Source of the DNA: Hyphomicrobiales bacterium
GTDB taxonomy: Bacteria > Pseudomonadota > Alphaproteobacteria > Rhizobiales > Rhizobiaceae
Assembly (NCBI GenBank): GCA_900472395.1
Contig: UCHV01000036.1
Coordinates: 62,001-126,000 of the forward strand
Length of the DNA stretch: 64,000 nt
Reading direction: 5' to 3'
Shown: positions 34,643-43,861 of the stretch, in pieces
How positions within the stretch are numbered: the first letter of the stretch is position 1
How the letters are laid out: every line of letters begins with the position of its first letter
The notes under the pieces: generated by a model
Told to the model about the DNA's origin: nothing
The model's database searches: none
What the model saw: the letters and a program-made list of their open reading frames with translations, nothing else
Position numbers and translations under genes: made by a program

Positions 34643-35596
34643 ATGCCGCTGCCGAAGATTTTCGAGGGACTGCGCCTGCCGGCCGTTGCCGCGCCCATGT
34701 TTCTGGCTTCCGGCCCCGATCTTGTCGTCGAGGTCTGCCGGTCAGGTCTGGTCGGCACCTTTCCGGCGCTTAATCAGCGAACAACGGAAGGGTTCGTCGA
34801 CTGGCTTTCCGAAATCAAGTCGCGCCTTGCGGGCTCACCCGGTTCCGCGCCTTACGGGGTAAACCTTATCGTTCACCGCTCGAACCCGAGGCTCGAGCCA
34901 GATCTTCACAAGATCGTGGAGCACAAGGTTCCGTTGATCATTACCTCCCTCGGCGCCGTGCCCGATGTGGTCAAGGCCGTACATTCCTATGGCGGCCTGG
35001 TTTTTCATGATGTCGTCAGCCGCCGTCACGCGGAAAAGGCCGCCGAAGCGGGCGTAGATGGCATCATTGCGGTGACGGCTGGAGCGGGCGGGCATGCCGG
35101 AACGCTGAGCCCGTTTGCACTGATTCCCGAAATTCGTTCGTTCTTCAACGGCACCATTCTTCTGTCCGGCGCCATGAGCACCGGCGACCAGATTGCTGCT
35201 GCGCGGATGATGGGGGCAGACATGGCCTATCTGGGCACGCGTTTTCTCGCCACGAAAGAAGCCACGATCAGCGAAGAGCAGAAACGCATGACCGTGGAGG
35301 CACGCGCCGCCGACATATTTTATACGCCGGCGATCTCCGGTGTTGCGGCCAATTTCCTGCGGCCAAGCCTTGTTGCCGCCGGTCTCGATCCGGATAATCT
35401 CGTCAGCCACGGCACCATGGATCTCGGCAACGAAGCCAAGGCATGGAAGACCGTCTGGTCGGCGGGGCAGGGCGTGGCGTCTCTCAGGGATGTGCCGGGT
35501 GCCGCGGAACTCTGCGAACGGCTGATCGCGGAATACGCTGAGGCGATGACACGAGCCGGCCAAGACCCGTTCGCGGTCAGGGCCACCTCGGTCTGA
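34643..35596 (+). CDS. Nitronate monooxygenase (2-nitropropane dioxygenase family)
   Basis: FMN-dependent TIM-barrel oxygenase that detoxifies alkyl nitronates such as propionate 3-nitronate. The 317 residues show LPAVAAPMFLASGPDLVVEV, the phosphate-binding AGAGGHAGTLSPFAL segment (His as proposed base), GAMSTGDQIAAARMMGADMAYLGTRFLAT, and the FMN contacts typical of the family. GGGAGGAGA lies upstream of the ATG. It is convergent with the glycerate kinase gene, six bases apart. Confidence 0.9.
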   Translation: MPLPKIFEGLRLPAVAAPMFLASGPDLVVEVCRSGLVGTFPALNQRTTEGFVDWLSEIKSRLAGSPGSAPYGVNLIVHRSNPRLEPDLHKIVEHKVPLIITSLGAVPDVVKAVHSYGGLVFHDVVSRRHAEKAAEAGVDGIIAVTAGAGGHAGTLSPFALIPEIRSFFNGTILLSGAMSTGDQIAAARMMGADMAYLGTRFLATKEATISEEQKRMTVEARAADIFYTPAISGVAANFLRPSLVAAGLDPDNLVSHGTMDLGNEAKAWKTVWSAGQGVASLRDVPGAAELCERLIAEYAEAMTRAGQDPFAVRATSV

Positions 35597-35602
35597 TCAC
35601 GT

Positions 35603-36859
35603 TCATCGGATCAGGATGACGCGAAAATCGTTGACATTGGTGCCGCTCGGTCCGGTCACGAACAGATCATCGATCGTGTCGAAGGCACTATAGCTGTCAT
35701 TGCCGTCCAACAGCTTTTTCGGATCGAGATTGACGGCGCGCAGACGCCGAACGGTGGTGCCGTCGCAGAACGCGCCGGCATTGCTTTCCGAGCCATCGAC
35801 GCCATCCGTATCGGCTGCGAGAACGTGGATGTCATGACCATCGATCGCCAATGCCATGGCAAGCGCGAATTCACCGTTACGCCCGCCGCGGCCACCCTTG
35901 GTGCGAAGCGTCACGGTGGTCTCGCCGCCTGAAAGTATCACGACGGGTTTGTTGAATGGCTGGTCGCGCGTAGCGATCTGGCGAGCGATGGCCGCATGAA
36001 CCAGCGCAACCTCGCGGGCTTCGCCCTCCATGGCGTCGGAGAGAATGGCGGCCTCTATGCCTTCGCTTCTGGCCAGCGCCGCCGCGGCTTCAAGCGACAC
36101 TTCTGCCGACGCGATGACGTGATGGCTGTGGTTTGCAAAAATGGGATCGTCTGCCAGCGGAGCGTCTGCGTTTTTAGAATGGAGATGATCGAGTGCTGCC
36201 GGAGGCAGGTCAAGTTTGTATTGGCGCACGATAGCCAGAGCGTCGTGGCGCGTGGAATCGTCCGGCACGGTCGGGCCTGAGGCCACATGAGCTGGGTTGT
36301 CGCCGGGAATATCCGAAACGATCAGGGTAACGACGCGCGCCCGCGTTGCTGCAGCCAGTCGTCCACCCTTGATGGTCGACAGATGTTTGCGCACGACATT
36401 CATGGCCGAGATAGGAGCGCCGGAGGCAAGCAGGGCCTTGTTCACGGCGATATCGTCTTCGAGCGTCAAGCCGTCGGGAAGCGCGGGCAAAAGGGCCGAG
36501 CCGCCGCCGCAGATGAGAGCGATGACAAGATCGTCAGGCGTGAGATCGGAAATCGCATCGAACAGCCGCTTGGCCGCGGCAAGCCCGGAAGCGTCCGGCA
36601 CCGGGTGGGCCGCCTCGATCACCTCTATGTTTTTTGTTTCGCAACCGAAACCGTAGCGTGTGACGACAACGCCGGTCAGCGGTTCATCCCACAAGGCCTC
36701 CAGTGCCTCCGCCATCTGGGCCGCGCCCTTGCCGGCGCCGATGACGACCGTTCGCCCCTTCGGTTTTTCCGGAAGATACGCGCGAATTCCCTCCAGCGGT
36801 TCGGCCGCGCGAACGGCAGCATCGAACAATGAGGCTAAAAAAGCGCGGGGTTCGAACAT
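35603..36859 (-). CDS. Glycerate 2-kinase (GckA/TtuD, MOFRL family)
   Basis: Phosphorylates D-glycerate to 2-phosphoglycerate; older annotations call the family hydroxypyruvate reductase. The 418 residues contain VVIGAGKGAAQMAEAL near residue 40, GGGSALLPALPDGLTLEDD, the SDIPGDNP loop, and the C-terminal MOFRL domain with GGRNGEFALAMAL and ADTDGVDG. The ATG at 36859 has GGAGAG upstream and is preferred over an in-frame start at 36895. It is the last gene of the minus-strand operon with the peptide importer and the class V aminotransferase, separated by 81 bases. Confidence 0.88.
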   Translation of the reverse strand: MFEPRAFLASLFDAAVRAAEPLEGIRAYLPEKPKGRTVVIGAGKGAAQMAEALEALWDEPLTGVVVTRYGFGCETKNIEVIEAAHPVPDASGLAAAKRLFDAISDLTPDDLVIALICGGGSALLPALPDGLTLEDDIAVNKALLASGAPISAMNVVRKHLSTIKGGRLAAATRARVVTLIVSDIPGDNPAHVASGPTVPDDSTRHDALAIVRQYKLDLPPAALDHLHSKNADAPLADDPIFANHSHHVIASAEVSLEAAAALARSEGIEAAILSDAMEGEAREVALVHAAIARQIATRDQPFNKPVVILSGGETTVTLRTKGGRGGRNGEFALAMALAIDGHDIHVLAADTDGVDGSESNAGAFCDGTTVRRLRAVNLDPKKLLDGNDSYSAFDTIDDLFVTGPSGTNVNDFRVILIR

Positions 36860-36940
36860 GAGGCTCTCCATAAAATGTGGCGCTGAACCTGTCATGGAGA
36901 CACGAGCGGAAACAGGGGAGATTTGCCTTATTTCAATAAA

Positions 36941-38044
36941 TTATCGGCCGACCTTGCCATACACCGTGAGGATGGCAGCCTGGGCTGCGCCGATATCGGC
37001 ATCCTTGCCTGAGGACCGTAAGGCCAGCCCGTAAGCCGATACGGCGGCACTGACCACATCCAAACACGCCTGCTGACCGGTATGCGTGATGCGGACGAGG
37101 TTTTCAGCGCCGGGGCCGACGCCTGTCGCCAATGGCTGTCGAAGATGCGTAACAGTTGTGAGCAGCTTTTCCGCCGAAAGGGCCTCCGGTACCTTCACCG
37201 ATGTCACCAGATTGGAACCGGTCTCGGCGCTGGTCCAGACATCCACGCCGAGCGCCTCGATACCGGCGCGCGTCGCCTTGGCCGCGAGCGTGTGGCGAGC
37301 GATAACGGCATCGATGCCTTCGGCCTCGATCCTGCCAAGCGCTGCATCCAGCGCATGCCATTCCAGAGGCACCGTCGTGCCGGGCAGCGGACCGCGACCG
37401 TTTTCTATCCATGATTTGAGATCTGAAAGCGACAGGATGGAGTTTGACAGCCCGCCCGGCTTGCGGATTTGTCTCCACGCATCAGAACTGATCGAGAGGG
37501 CGGAAAGACCGGCTGGCCCTGCGAGCGCCTTCTGTGGGCCGATTACGGCGATATCGATCCCAAGTGCGTCGACATCGAGATCATGGCCGCCGACGGATGC
37601 GACGGCATCGACAACGGTAAGCAGGCCGTGCGTACGTGCGAGCGCGATGATCTCCAGCAGCGGATTGCAGATACCGCTTGCCGACTCCGCATGCACGAGT
37701 GACAGTACGCTGGCATCGGGATGGCTGTTGATGGCGTCCGCCACGGCGTCAACCTCGATGGCGCGCGCGGCAATCGCTGTAACATCGATCACTTCGCCAC
37801 CCGCGCGGCGCATCCACTCGCCGAACCACAAACCATAAGGGCTGGTGACGATGTTGATCGCCTTCATGCCGGGACGAATGATGCTGGTCGCTGCCGCCTC
37901 GAGGGCCACGATGGCTTCCGACTGGATCATCACGACGTCATTGCGCGTGTTGAGAATGGCGGCGAGCCTATCTGCTATCACGGCGTAACGGTCGCCTGGA
38001 AAAGCCGGAATGTCGAGAAGCGGGTTCCAGCGATCAAATGTCAT
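36941..38044 (-). CDS. Class V PLP aminotransferase (serine/alanine-glyoxylate type)
   Basis: Predicted aminotransferase of the alanine-glyoxylate/serine-glyoxylate group. The 367 residues include LSLVHAESASGICNPL, VVDAVASVGGHDLDVDALGIDIAVIGPQKALAGPAG with the PLP lysine, and a C-terminal domain ending in ENLVRITHTGQ. The start at 38044 overlaps the end of the ATPase gene by 11 bases, so it is translationally coupled to the importer. A serine- or alanine-glyoxylate reaction would feed hydroxypyruvate towards glycerate and the kinase downstream; substrate is inferred only. Confidence 0.87.
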   Translation of the reverse strand: MTFDRWNPLLDIPAFPGDRYAVIADRLAAILNTRNDVVMIQSEAIVALEAAATSIIRPGMKAINIVTSPYGLWFGEWMRRAGGEVIDVTAIAARAIEVDAVADAINSHPDASVLSLVHAESASGICNPLLEIIALARTHGLLTVVDAVASVGGHDLDVDALGIDIAVIGPQKALAGPAGLSALSISSDAWRQIRKPGGLSNSILSLSDLKSWIENGRGPLPGTTVPLEWHALDAALGRIEAEGIDAVIARHTLAAKATRAGIEALGVDVWTSAETGSNLVTSVKVPEALSAEKLLTTVTHLRQPLATGVGPGAENLVRITHTGQQACLDVVSAAVSAYGLALRSSGKDADIGAAQAAILTVYGKVGR

Positions 38045-38852
38045 AGGTCGGTTCACTTTGCTGTATTGTGTTTGTCTGGCGTCCACCGGGCATCAGGCGC
38101 AAGGTTGCAGCGACAAGGGCGCGGCCCGCCGCCGATTGCGGCTGTTCGATGATGTCGCTCGTATGTCCGGTCTCGACAATCCGGCCGGCATCCATGATCG
38201 CGAGCCGATGCGAGACTGCGCGCAGGACGGCAAGGTCGTGCGAAATGAAAAGATAAGACATGTTTTCCTCTCGCTGCAATTCGACCAGCAGTTCGAGAAT
38301 GCGGTTGCGGACCTGTACGTCGAGCGCCGATACGGCTTCGTCCAGAACGACCAGCGACGGCCGCGTGGCAATGGCGCGGGCGATCGCCACACGCTGACGC
38401 TGGCCACCGGAAAGCTCGTATACCGGGCGTCCGGCAAAATCGGATGACAGGCCGACGCGCTCCAGAAGTCTTGCGATTTCGCGGGTGCGCTGTGGTTTGG
38501 GCACCGTGCGGTGAACGCGGATGGGATCGCCGATCGTTTCGCCGACGGTTGCTGTCGGATGGAAGGCGCCAAGTACATCCTGAAACACCATCTGCATGCG
38601 GCTTCGCTGGCGGCGCAGATCTTTTCCTTTCAGCGAAAGCCAGTCCTGGCCCTCAAAGGTTATCTTGCCGGCATCCGGCGGCATGAGCCCCAGAAGCAAA
38701 CGCGCCATCGTTGATTTGCCGCTGCCGGATGCGCCGGCAATACCCAGCGTTTCTCCTGCCGCAATCGAGAAGGTCGCGTTTTCGACCGCGACGATATCGC
38801 GTCCTGTCGACACATACCGTCGTCTGAGGTTTTCAACGGAGAGGAGGGTCAT
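38034..38852 (-). CDS. Peptide/nickel-type ABC transporter ATP-binding protein (DppF-like)
   Basis: Second ATPase of the importer. The 272 residues show Walker A GASGSGKST, signature LSGGQRQRVAIARA, Walker B LVVLDEAVSALD and switch HDLAVL. It is shorter than E. coli DppF (334) and has no long oligopeptide C-terminal extension. Its start overlaps the DppD-like gene by four bases and its stop overlaps the aminotransferase by 11. Confidence 0.92.
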   Translation of the reverse strand: MTLLSVENLRRRYVSTGRDIVAVENATFSIAAGETLGIAGASGSGKSTMARLLLGLMPPDAGKITFEGQDWLSLKGKDLRRQRSRMQMVFQDVLGAFHPTATVGETIGDPIRVHRTVPKPQRTREIARLLERVGLSSDFAGRPVYELSGGQRQRVAIARAIATRPSLVVLDEAVSALDVQVRNRILELLVELQREENMSYLFISHDLAVLRAVSHRLAIMDAGRIVETGHTSDIIEQPQSAAGRALVAATLRLMPGGRQTNTIQQSEPTYDI

Positions 38853-39631
38853 GGCCGCCTGCCTGCGCTGATCAATGGCGTCGAGGCCAGGTCGTAATGC
38901 CCTTCGATCAGGCTCTTCGTGTATTCATCCTTGGGGGATGACAGTATATCTGCCGCCGGGCCTATTTCCACGAGCCGGCCGTCCTTGAAAACGGCAATTC
39001 TGTCCGCCAGATGCGAGGCGAGGGCGATGTCGTGGGTTATGAAAATCATGGTCATTGCAGCTTCGCTGACAAGAGTATCAAGCAGTGCAACGATCTGCGC
39101 TTGCACCACGGTATCCAAGGCGCTTGTGGCTTCGTCCGCAATCAGGATCGAGGGACGCGAGGCGATGGCCGCCGCGATTGCCACGCGTTGCCGCTGGCCG
39201 CCGGAAAGCTGGTGCGGATAAGCATTCATCACAGCCTCCGGGTTCGGTATGCGGACATGCTCCAGCAGGTTTCGGGCATGTGCATAGGCAGCCTGCCATG
39301 TCATGCGCAGATGCCGTTTTGCACCTTCCGCCACCTGCTCCCCGATCTTCAGCACGGGGTTGAGGCTGGCCGACGTGTCCTGAAAAACGAACCCGAGATC
39401 ACGGCCAAGAGATGGAGTTTGACCGGATGACCACCGGATATCTCCCGCAAAGACCGCATCGTCCGGTAAAAGGCCGGCAAGGGTGCGCGCGAGCGTGCTT
39501 TTGCCCGATCCGCTTTCTCCGACAATTGCCAGACGCTCGCCGGAAAAAATATCGAGCGAGAGGCCGGTGAGGGCGGTTCGGTCGCGGTATCCAACGGAAA
39601 GATCGGTGATGCGGCAAAGGGGATTGTTCAT
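38849..39631 (-). CDS. Peptide/nickel-type ABC transporter ATP-binding protein (DppD-like)
   Basis: First ATPase of the pair. The 260 residues carry Walker A GESGSGKST, signature LSGGQRQRVAIAAA, Walker B ILIADEATSALD and switch His in FITHDIALA. The C-terminus includes DEYTKSLIEGHYDL, typical of DppD. It overlaps its neighbours by four bases on both sides. Confidence 0.92.
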   Translation of the reverse strand: MNNPLCRITDLSVGYRDRTALTGLSLDIFSGERLAIVGESGSGKSTLARTLAGLLPDDAVFAGDIRWSSGQTPSLGRDLGFVFQDTSASLNPVLKIGEQVAEGAKRHLRMTWQAAYAHARNLLEHVRIPNPEAVMNAYPHQLSGGQRQRVAIAAAIASRPSILIADEATSALDTVVQAQIVALLDTLVSEAAMTMIFITHDIALASHLADRIAVFKDGRLVEIGPAADILSSPKDEYTKSLIEGHYDLASTPLISAGRRP

Positions 39632-40488
39632 GGCGTCATGCCATCCCGCGGCGCAGACCGATCCGTGGATGCAGGGCGGGTCATGGCCTTGGTCAGGCCT
39701 TCACTGAAGAGATAGACGCCCAATACCGTGACGATCAGCGCAAGCCCGGGCATGATCGACAGCCAGGGCGAGGAGCGCAGGACATTGCGGCCTTCCGATA
39801 TCATGGAACCCCAGGTGACACTGTTTGGATCGCCCAGTCCAAGAAATGACAATGCCGCCTCGGTGAGAATGGCAGCGGCGACGATTGTGGCGGATACGGC
39901 CAGCACCGGAGGCACAGCCTGCGGGAGTATATGTTTCACAGCGATTTCGACCGGGGGCATGCCGATCACTCGTGCCGCGGCAACATAATCGCGTTCCCGC
40001 AGCGACAGCACCTGCGCCCGTGTCAGCCTCGCCGGATCCGCCCATGCACCCAATGCGATGGCCATGACCACGACCGGCAAGGAAGCGCCCATGACGCTAA
40101 CAAAGGCAAGCGCCAGGAGGAACCCGGGCACAATCTGGAAGGCGTCCACCACTCGCATCAGGACCTCATCGACGATGCCGCCGCAAAACCCGGCAACAAG
40201 CCCGATCATCAGGCCAATCGCGATGGCTGCCAAAGCGGCGGCCGCTCCGACCAGAAGCGACGTGCGCGCGCCATGGATTATGCCGGAAAGCACATCGCGG
40301 CCCAGCCTGTCCGTCCCCAGCGGAAGGGATGGATCGCTGAATGGAGCCGCCAATGCCCGCCCGGCGATGCGCAATGGATCACCGGGCGCGATGATGGGCG
40401 CAGACAAGGCAAGCGTAATCAGGATAGATAAAATGATTATCCCAACAATGCCTTCCGGTGTTTTGATGAATTTTTGGATTAGCTTCAC
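39628..40488 (-). CDS. Peptide/nickel-type ABC transporter permease (DppC-like)
   Basis: Inner-membrane subunit of the importer, 286 residues with an N-terminal membrane anchor (IVGIIILSILITLALSAPIIAPG), DPSLPLGTDRLGRDVLSGIIHGARTSL, four to five further segments and the EAA loop near ARVIGMPPVEIAVKHILPQAVPP. GTG start at 40488 overlaps the DppB-like stop in GTGA. Confidence 0.92.
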   Translation of the reverse strand: MKLIQKFIKTPEGIVGIIILSILITLALSAPIIAPGDPLRIAGRALAAPFSDPSLPLGTDRLGRDVLSGIIHGARTSLLVGAAAALAAIAIGLMIGLVAGFCGGIVDEVLMRVVDAFQIVPGFLLALAFVSVMGASLPVVVMAIALGAWADPARLTRAQVLSLRERDYVAAARVIGMPPVEIAVKHILPQAVPPVLAVSATIVAAAILTEAALSFLGLGDPNSVTWGSMISEGRNVLRSSPWLSIMPGLALIVTVLGVYLFSEGLTKAMTRPASTDRSAPRDGMTP

Positions 40489-41474
40489 TGCATGGCCTCC
40501 GACGCACCGACGCGTGGATCGAGCACGGTCTGCAGCAGATCGATGAGGAGGTTGACGATGATGACGAGCACGGCGCTGACAAGGATGATGCCCATCAACA
40601 GCGGCGCATCGCGCCCACTGACGGCTTCCTGCGCAAGCCGGCCGAAGCCTGGAATGGCGAATATGCTTTCGATCACCACACTGCCGCCAAGCATGGTGGC
40701 GGCCTGCAGGCCAAGCATGGTGATCAGCGGCAAGGCGGCGTTACGCGCCACATGGCGCAGAAGAATGCGATTGCGTGACAGGCCTTTCGCCCTGGCGAAA
40801 AGCACGAAGTCGAGTTTCCATGCTTCCGCCATGCTGGCCCGCATGACACGCAGGAACAGCGCCGTGTAGATCAATGCAAGAGCGCCGACGGGCAGGATCA
40901 GATGACGGACGATATCCGCAAGGCGTTCGAGGCCGGTCTTGCCCGACGCGATTGTCTCAATGCCGGAGGTGGGCACCCAGCGTAACTGGACAGCAAAAAT
41001 CAGGCTCAAAATCAGCCCGAGCCAGAAACTCGGTATCGCGTAGAATATGAGAGAAATCGTGGAAAGCATTCTGTCCTTTATGCTTTCCGGTTTCGATCCT
41101 GCGATAATCCCGAGCACCGAACCAAAAACGAAGGACAATGCCGTGGCGCTGCCCATGAGCGCCAGCGTGTTGGGCAGGCGTTCCGTTATCAGGTTCAGGA
41201 CGGGGCGTTCGAAGGCAACGGACCAGCCAAGATCAAACCGGGCCAAGGCCGTCAGGTAAAGCCACAGCCGGGCCAACACTGACTGATCGAGCCCATAGGC
41301 ACGTCGCAGGCTTTCGGCGATGTTTGCGTCGCCGCCGCCGATCGACAGCAGATAGGCATCGACGGCATCACCGGGCGCAGTCTCCAGAAGCAGGAACGTC
41401 ATGATAACGACGATCAGCAGCACCGGGATGCTGGACAGCAGGCGACGTCGAATGAGGCGCAACGCGCGGCTCAC
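40485..41474 (-). CDS. Peptide/nickel-type ABC transporter permease (DppB-like)
   Basis: Inner-membrane subunit, 329 residues with six predicted membrane segments; RRLLSSIPVLLIVVIMTFLLLETAPGDAVD at the N-terminus and an EAA loop near LFARAKGLSRNRILLRHVARNAALP. The GTG at 41474 is chosen because it lies 32 bases after the receptor-gene stop and gives the usual DppB length; the frame itself extends upstream into the receptor gene. No strong Shine-Dalgarno is visible. Confidence 0.88.
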   Translation of the reverse strand: MSRALRLIRRRLLSSIPVLLIVVIMTFLLLETAPGDAVDAYLLSIGGGDANIAESLRRAYGLDQSVLARLWLYLTALARFDLGWSVAFERPVLNLITERLPNTLALMGSATALSFVFGSVLGIIAGSKPESIKDRMLSTISLIFYAIPSFWLGLILSLIFAVQLRWVPTSGIETIASGKTGLERLADIVRHLILPVGALALIYTALFLRVMRASMAEAWKLDFVLFARAKGLSRNRILLRHVARNAALPLITMLGLQAATMLGGSVVIESIFAIPGFGRLAQEAVSGRDAPLLMGIILVSAVLVIIVNLLIDLLQTVLDPRVGASEAMQ

Positions 41475-41505
41475 GATGGTCGCATCCGTTCGACCGTTCT
41501 CGCGA

Positions 41506-43116
41506 TCACGGTTGCAGCGCCGTTGTGGCCCAGTTGGAAACGGCCCAGCGGGGATTGTCGGCAATATTGAGTACACGCTCGCTGGTGACGCTGATAAAGC
41601 CCCATTCGGCGACGTTGATGAGGGGTAGGTCGGTGACGACGAGTTTCTGGAAGTCCTTATAGAGTCTTGTGCGCTCGCCGCTGTCGATGGTTTCCGCTGC
41701 CTTTGCGATCACCGCGTCCAGCGCCGGATTGCGGTAACCGCCCTGGTTGGAGAAGGGCACACCGGCCGGCGTGCCGGATTGCACCAGGATCGTCGTCGAA
41801 ATCGCCGGGTCTCCGCGGAAAACCGGGGGCGCTACAGCGAGGTCGAAATCGTGATCGGTATAGACAGCTTTCTGATGCGCAGCGGAATCGGCATTGACGA
41901 TTTCCGCGTTGATACCGATGGCGGCGAGTGCCTGGCGCAGATAATCGCCAAACTGACGGGTCTCGTTGAAATAGGGCGCGGGTCGCAGTTTCAGCGTGAA
42001 ACGGTTGCCGTCAGCGCCGCGTTTGTAACCGGCCTCATCGAGCAGAGCATTGGCCTTTTCCGTGTCGAAGGCATGGTTGGGTACGTCGGCATCGTAGAAT
42101 TCCGGCGCGTTTTTCGGCACGGGTCCGGTTGAGGCGCTGGCGTAACCGAGAAAGATCGTTTCGACGACGAAAGTCTTGTCGATCGCGTGGGCAATAGCCT
42201 GACGCACCTTCAGATCTCCCAGCTCCTTGCGTCGGTGGTTGATCTCCACCACGAGCTGGTAGGTGAGTGCCTCATAACCGCGCGAGACGACCTTGAGGCC
42301 CGGCACCTTGGAAATGCGATCGAGATCGGCAAGCGGCACAGCCGAAAAGGCGGCAAGCTGGATCTCTTCCGCCTCCAGCGCCGCTCCGGCGCCGGCGCGG
42401 TCTGGCAGAACCCGGAAAACGATTTCATCCAGCAGCGGCTGGTCCTTGCCCCAATAGGCGTCGTTGCGGGTGAGGCGGTAATATTCACCTGGCTTGTGTT
42501 CGGCAAACTTGAATGGCCCGGTGCCGACCGGCTTTGTGTTGGCCGGATTGGTGGCGATGTCGCTGCCTTCGTAAAGGTGCTTTGGAACGACACTGCTGAC
42601 GACGGGCAGGGCGTTGCGGATCAGCTGGATCGGTGTGGGCTTTGCAAAGCGGAAAATGGCGGTGTGGTCGTCCGGCGTGTCGACGCCTTGGAGATTAGCA
42701 AACACCACACGCCCGAGATTTTGCAACGGTTTCCAGATGTTCAGAGCGGAAAACGCGACATCTGCTGAAGTGAACGGCTTGCCGTCATGCCAGGTGACGC
42801 CCTCACGCAGTTTGAATGTAATGCTGCGGCCATCAGCCGACCCCACCCATGAGATCGCGAGGCGCGGCTCAAGGCCGTCATGGCCATCGAAGGCTGCCTC
42901 TGCCAGTGGTTCTATGACCTTGCTGGCAATGAAAAACACGCCGTTGGAGGCGACAATGGCGGGATTGAGGTTCTTGGGTTCCGAATCCGCAGCCACTACA
43001 AGTCGACCGCCTGGCCCGGCGTCCTGGGCCTTCAAAAGCGTCGGCAAGGCGGTGGAAGCGAGCAGCAGGCTCGAAGCCTGCAGGATGTGGCGACGGGAGA
43101 CGGTGAATTCGGACAT
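41506..43116 (-). CDS. Peptide-type ABC transporter substrate-binding protein
   Basis: Periplasmic receptor (SBP_bac_5 family), 536 residues. It begins with a twin-arginine-like signal, VSRRHILQASSLLLASTALPTLL, and then the family opening GGRLVVAADSEPKNLNP; FKLREGVTWHDGKPFTSADV and the ADNPRWAVSNWATT C-terminus also fit. The start at 43116 has AGGAA upstream; the frame extends to 43272 without support. A Tat-type signal is unusual but known for some of these receptors. First gene of the six-gene minus-strand operon. Ligand unknown (peptide, amino compound or sugar acid). Confidence 0.9.
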   Translation of the reverse strand: MSEFTVSRRHILQASSLLLASTALPTLLKAQDAGPGGRLVVAADSEPKNLNPAIVASNGVFFIASKVIEPLAEAAFDGHDGLEPRLAISWVGSADGRSITFKLREGVTWHDGKPFTSADVAFSALNIWKPLQNLGRVVFANLQGVDTPDDHTAIFRFAKPTPIQLIRNALPVVSSVVPKHLYEGSDIATNPANTKPVGTGPFKFAEHKPGEYYRLTRNDAYWGKDQPLLDEIVFRVLPDRAGAGAALEAEEIQLAAFSAVPLADLDRISKVPGLKVVSRGYEALTYQLVVEINHRRKELGDLKVRQAIAHAIDKTFVVETIFLGYASASTGPVPKNAPEFYDADVPNHAFDTEKANALLDEAGYKRGADGNRFTLKLRPAPYFNETRQFGDYLRQALAAIGINAEIVNADSAAHQKAVYTDHDFDLAVAPPVFRGDPAISTTILVQSGTPAGVPFSNQGGYRNPALDAVIAKAAETIDSGERTRLYKDFQKLVVTDLPLINVAEWGFISVTSERVLNIADNPRWAVSNWATTALQP

Positions 43117-43335
43117 GGCAGGTTCCTGAGCGGGCACGTGCGGATAACGATAGCGTACTATGTCACGGCCGCTATCGTTTTTCGAAGCCAAGAAAATCTT
43201 TTGATGTGATGGTTCAGAAGAATTTCTGTTCAATTGGCTACGGCAGTGCGTGGAACGTCGGCATCGGCGCAATGGTTTAGCAAATGCGCTGCACTTGCAT
43301 TAAATTGAAACATGCGTATGTTCTAATGGAGTAAG

Positions 43336-43428
43336 GTGATCTGCAATCCGGTACAGGCGTTTTTTGAAACAGCCGCTCGCATGGCTGTCTCGAAAATGAT
43401 GGCGGGGCTCACCAGCTCTCTCGAGTAG
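43336..43428 (+). CDS. Possible 30-residue small protein
   Basis: GTG at 43336 is preceded by GGAG four bases upstream and opens a 30-codon frame ending in TAG at 43426. The product, rich in Phe, Ala, Met and Val with a few basic and acidic residues (core FFETAARMAVSKMMAGL), would form an amphipathic helix. Upstream lies the inverted repeat AACAT-GCGT-ATGTT (43309-43322), overlapping a weak TTGCAT-N16-TATGTT promoter (43295-43322). The 400 bases around it (43117-43523) hold no other gene I can support, only GC-rich hairpins such as CCGGCATCATGCCGG near 43455. I do not recognise the product. Confidence 0.35.
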   Translation: MICNPVQAFFETAARMAVSKMMAGLTSSLE

Positions 43429-43523
43429 GGGGTCCGCGAGCCCCTGACCGGCATCATGCCGGCTGTGCGCAGATAGAGGCCATGGTTGCGGATTTCTCAA
43501 CAGTCGCGGGCGTTATCTCCCTG

Positions 43524-43760
43524 TTAACCTGTTGGTCGAATTAACAAATTGTTAATTCGTGTTTCAGTCTGGCGCATGCTGTCTTCTATCCGCCAGCCAA
43601 ACAGCCACGCGTCATGTTTCAATTGCCAGATATCGAACGGTTCGCCCGTCTTCATCGGCATGCGGTCTTTTTTGGTGAGGGGGTGTTCGGTGATGGGGAT
43701 GCCAAGTATGCGCGCGTTAACGCCGCGTTCCTGCCAATCCAGGACCGTTTCGATCGTCAT
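43524..43760 (-). CDS. Small protein resembling the CrpP/ribosome-modulation-factor group
   Basis: A 78-residue protein with AAGGAA upstream of the ATG. The tail contains FDIWQLKHDAWLFGWRIEDSMR; a Trp-x-x-x-Gly-Trp-like signature of this kind occurs in RMF and the related CrpP-like small proteins of proteobacteria, but the match is short, so the assignment is tentative. No signal peptide or membrane segment. The last codons contain the TTAAC/GTTAA palindrome described separately. It is transcribed alone. Confidence 0.6.
   Translation of the reverse strand: MTIETVLDWQERGVNARILGIPITEHPLTKKDRMPMKTGEPFDIWQLKHDAWLFGWRIEDSMRQTETRINNLLIRPTG
43539..43559. repeat. 21-base perfect inverted repeat with TTAA-N7-TTAA
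   Basis: GAATTAAC and GTTAATTC flank AAATT. The core TTAA-N7-TTAA (43541-43555) equals the CtrA consensus of alphaproteobacteria, but here it lies within the last codons of the small CrpP-like gene, facing the region with the possible 30-residue gene. Confidence 0.4.
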
Positions 43761-43861
43761 TCGTGATTCCTTTTCAGAAACCTGAATTAGCGAAAATTTC
43801 CGTTATCGCAACCCGCGAAGCTGATTGATTGGCGGAAGTTGTCGGGACGCGTTTGGTGCCG

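Noticed and set aside
43300..43500. 66-codon minus-strand frame in the gap
   Set aside because: No ribosome binding site and odd composition; the plus-strand 30-codon frame has better signals.
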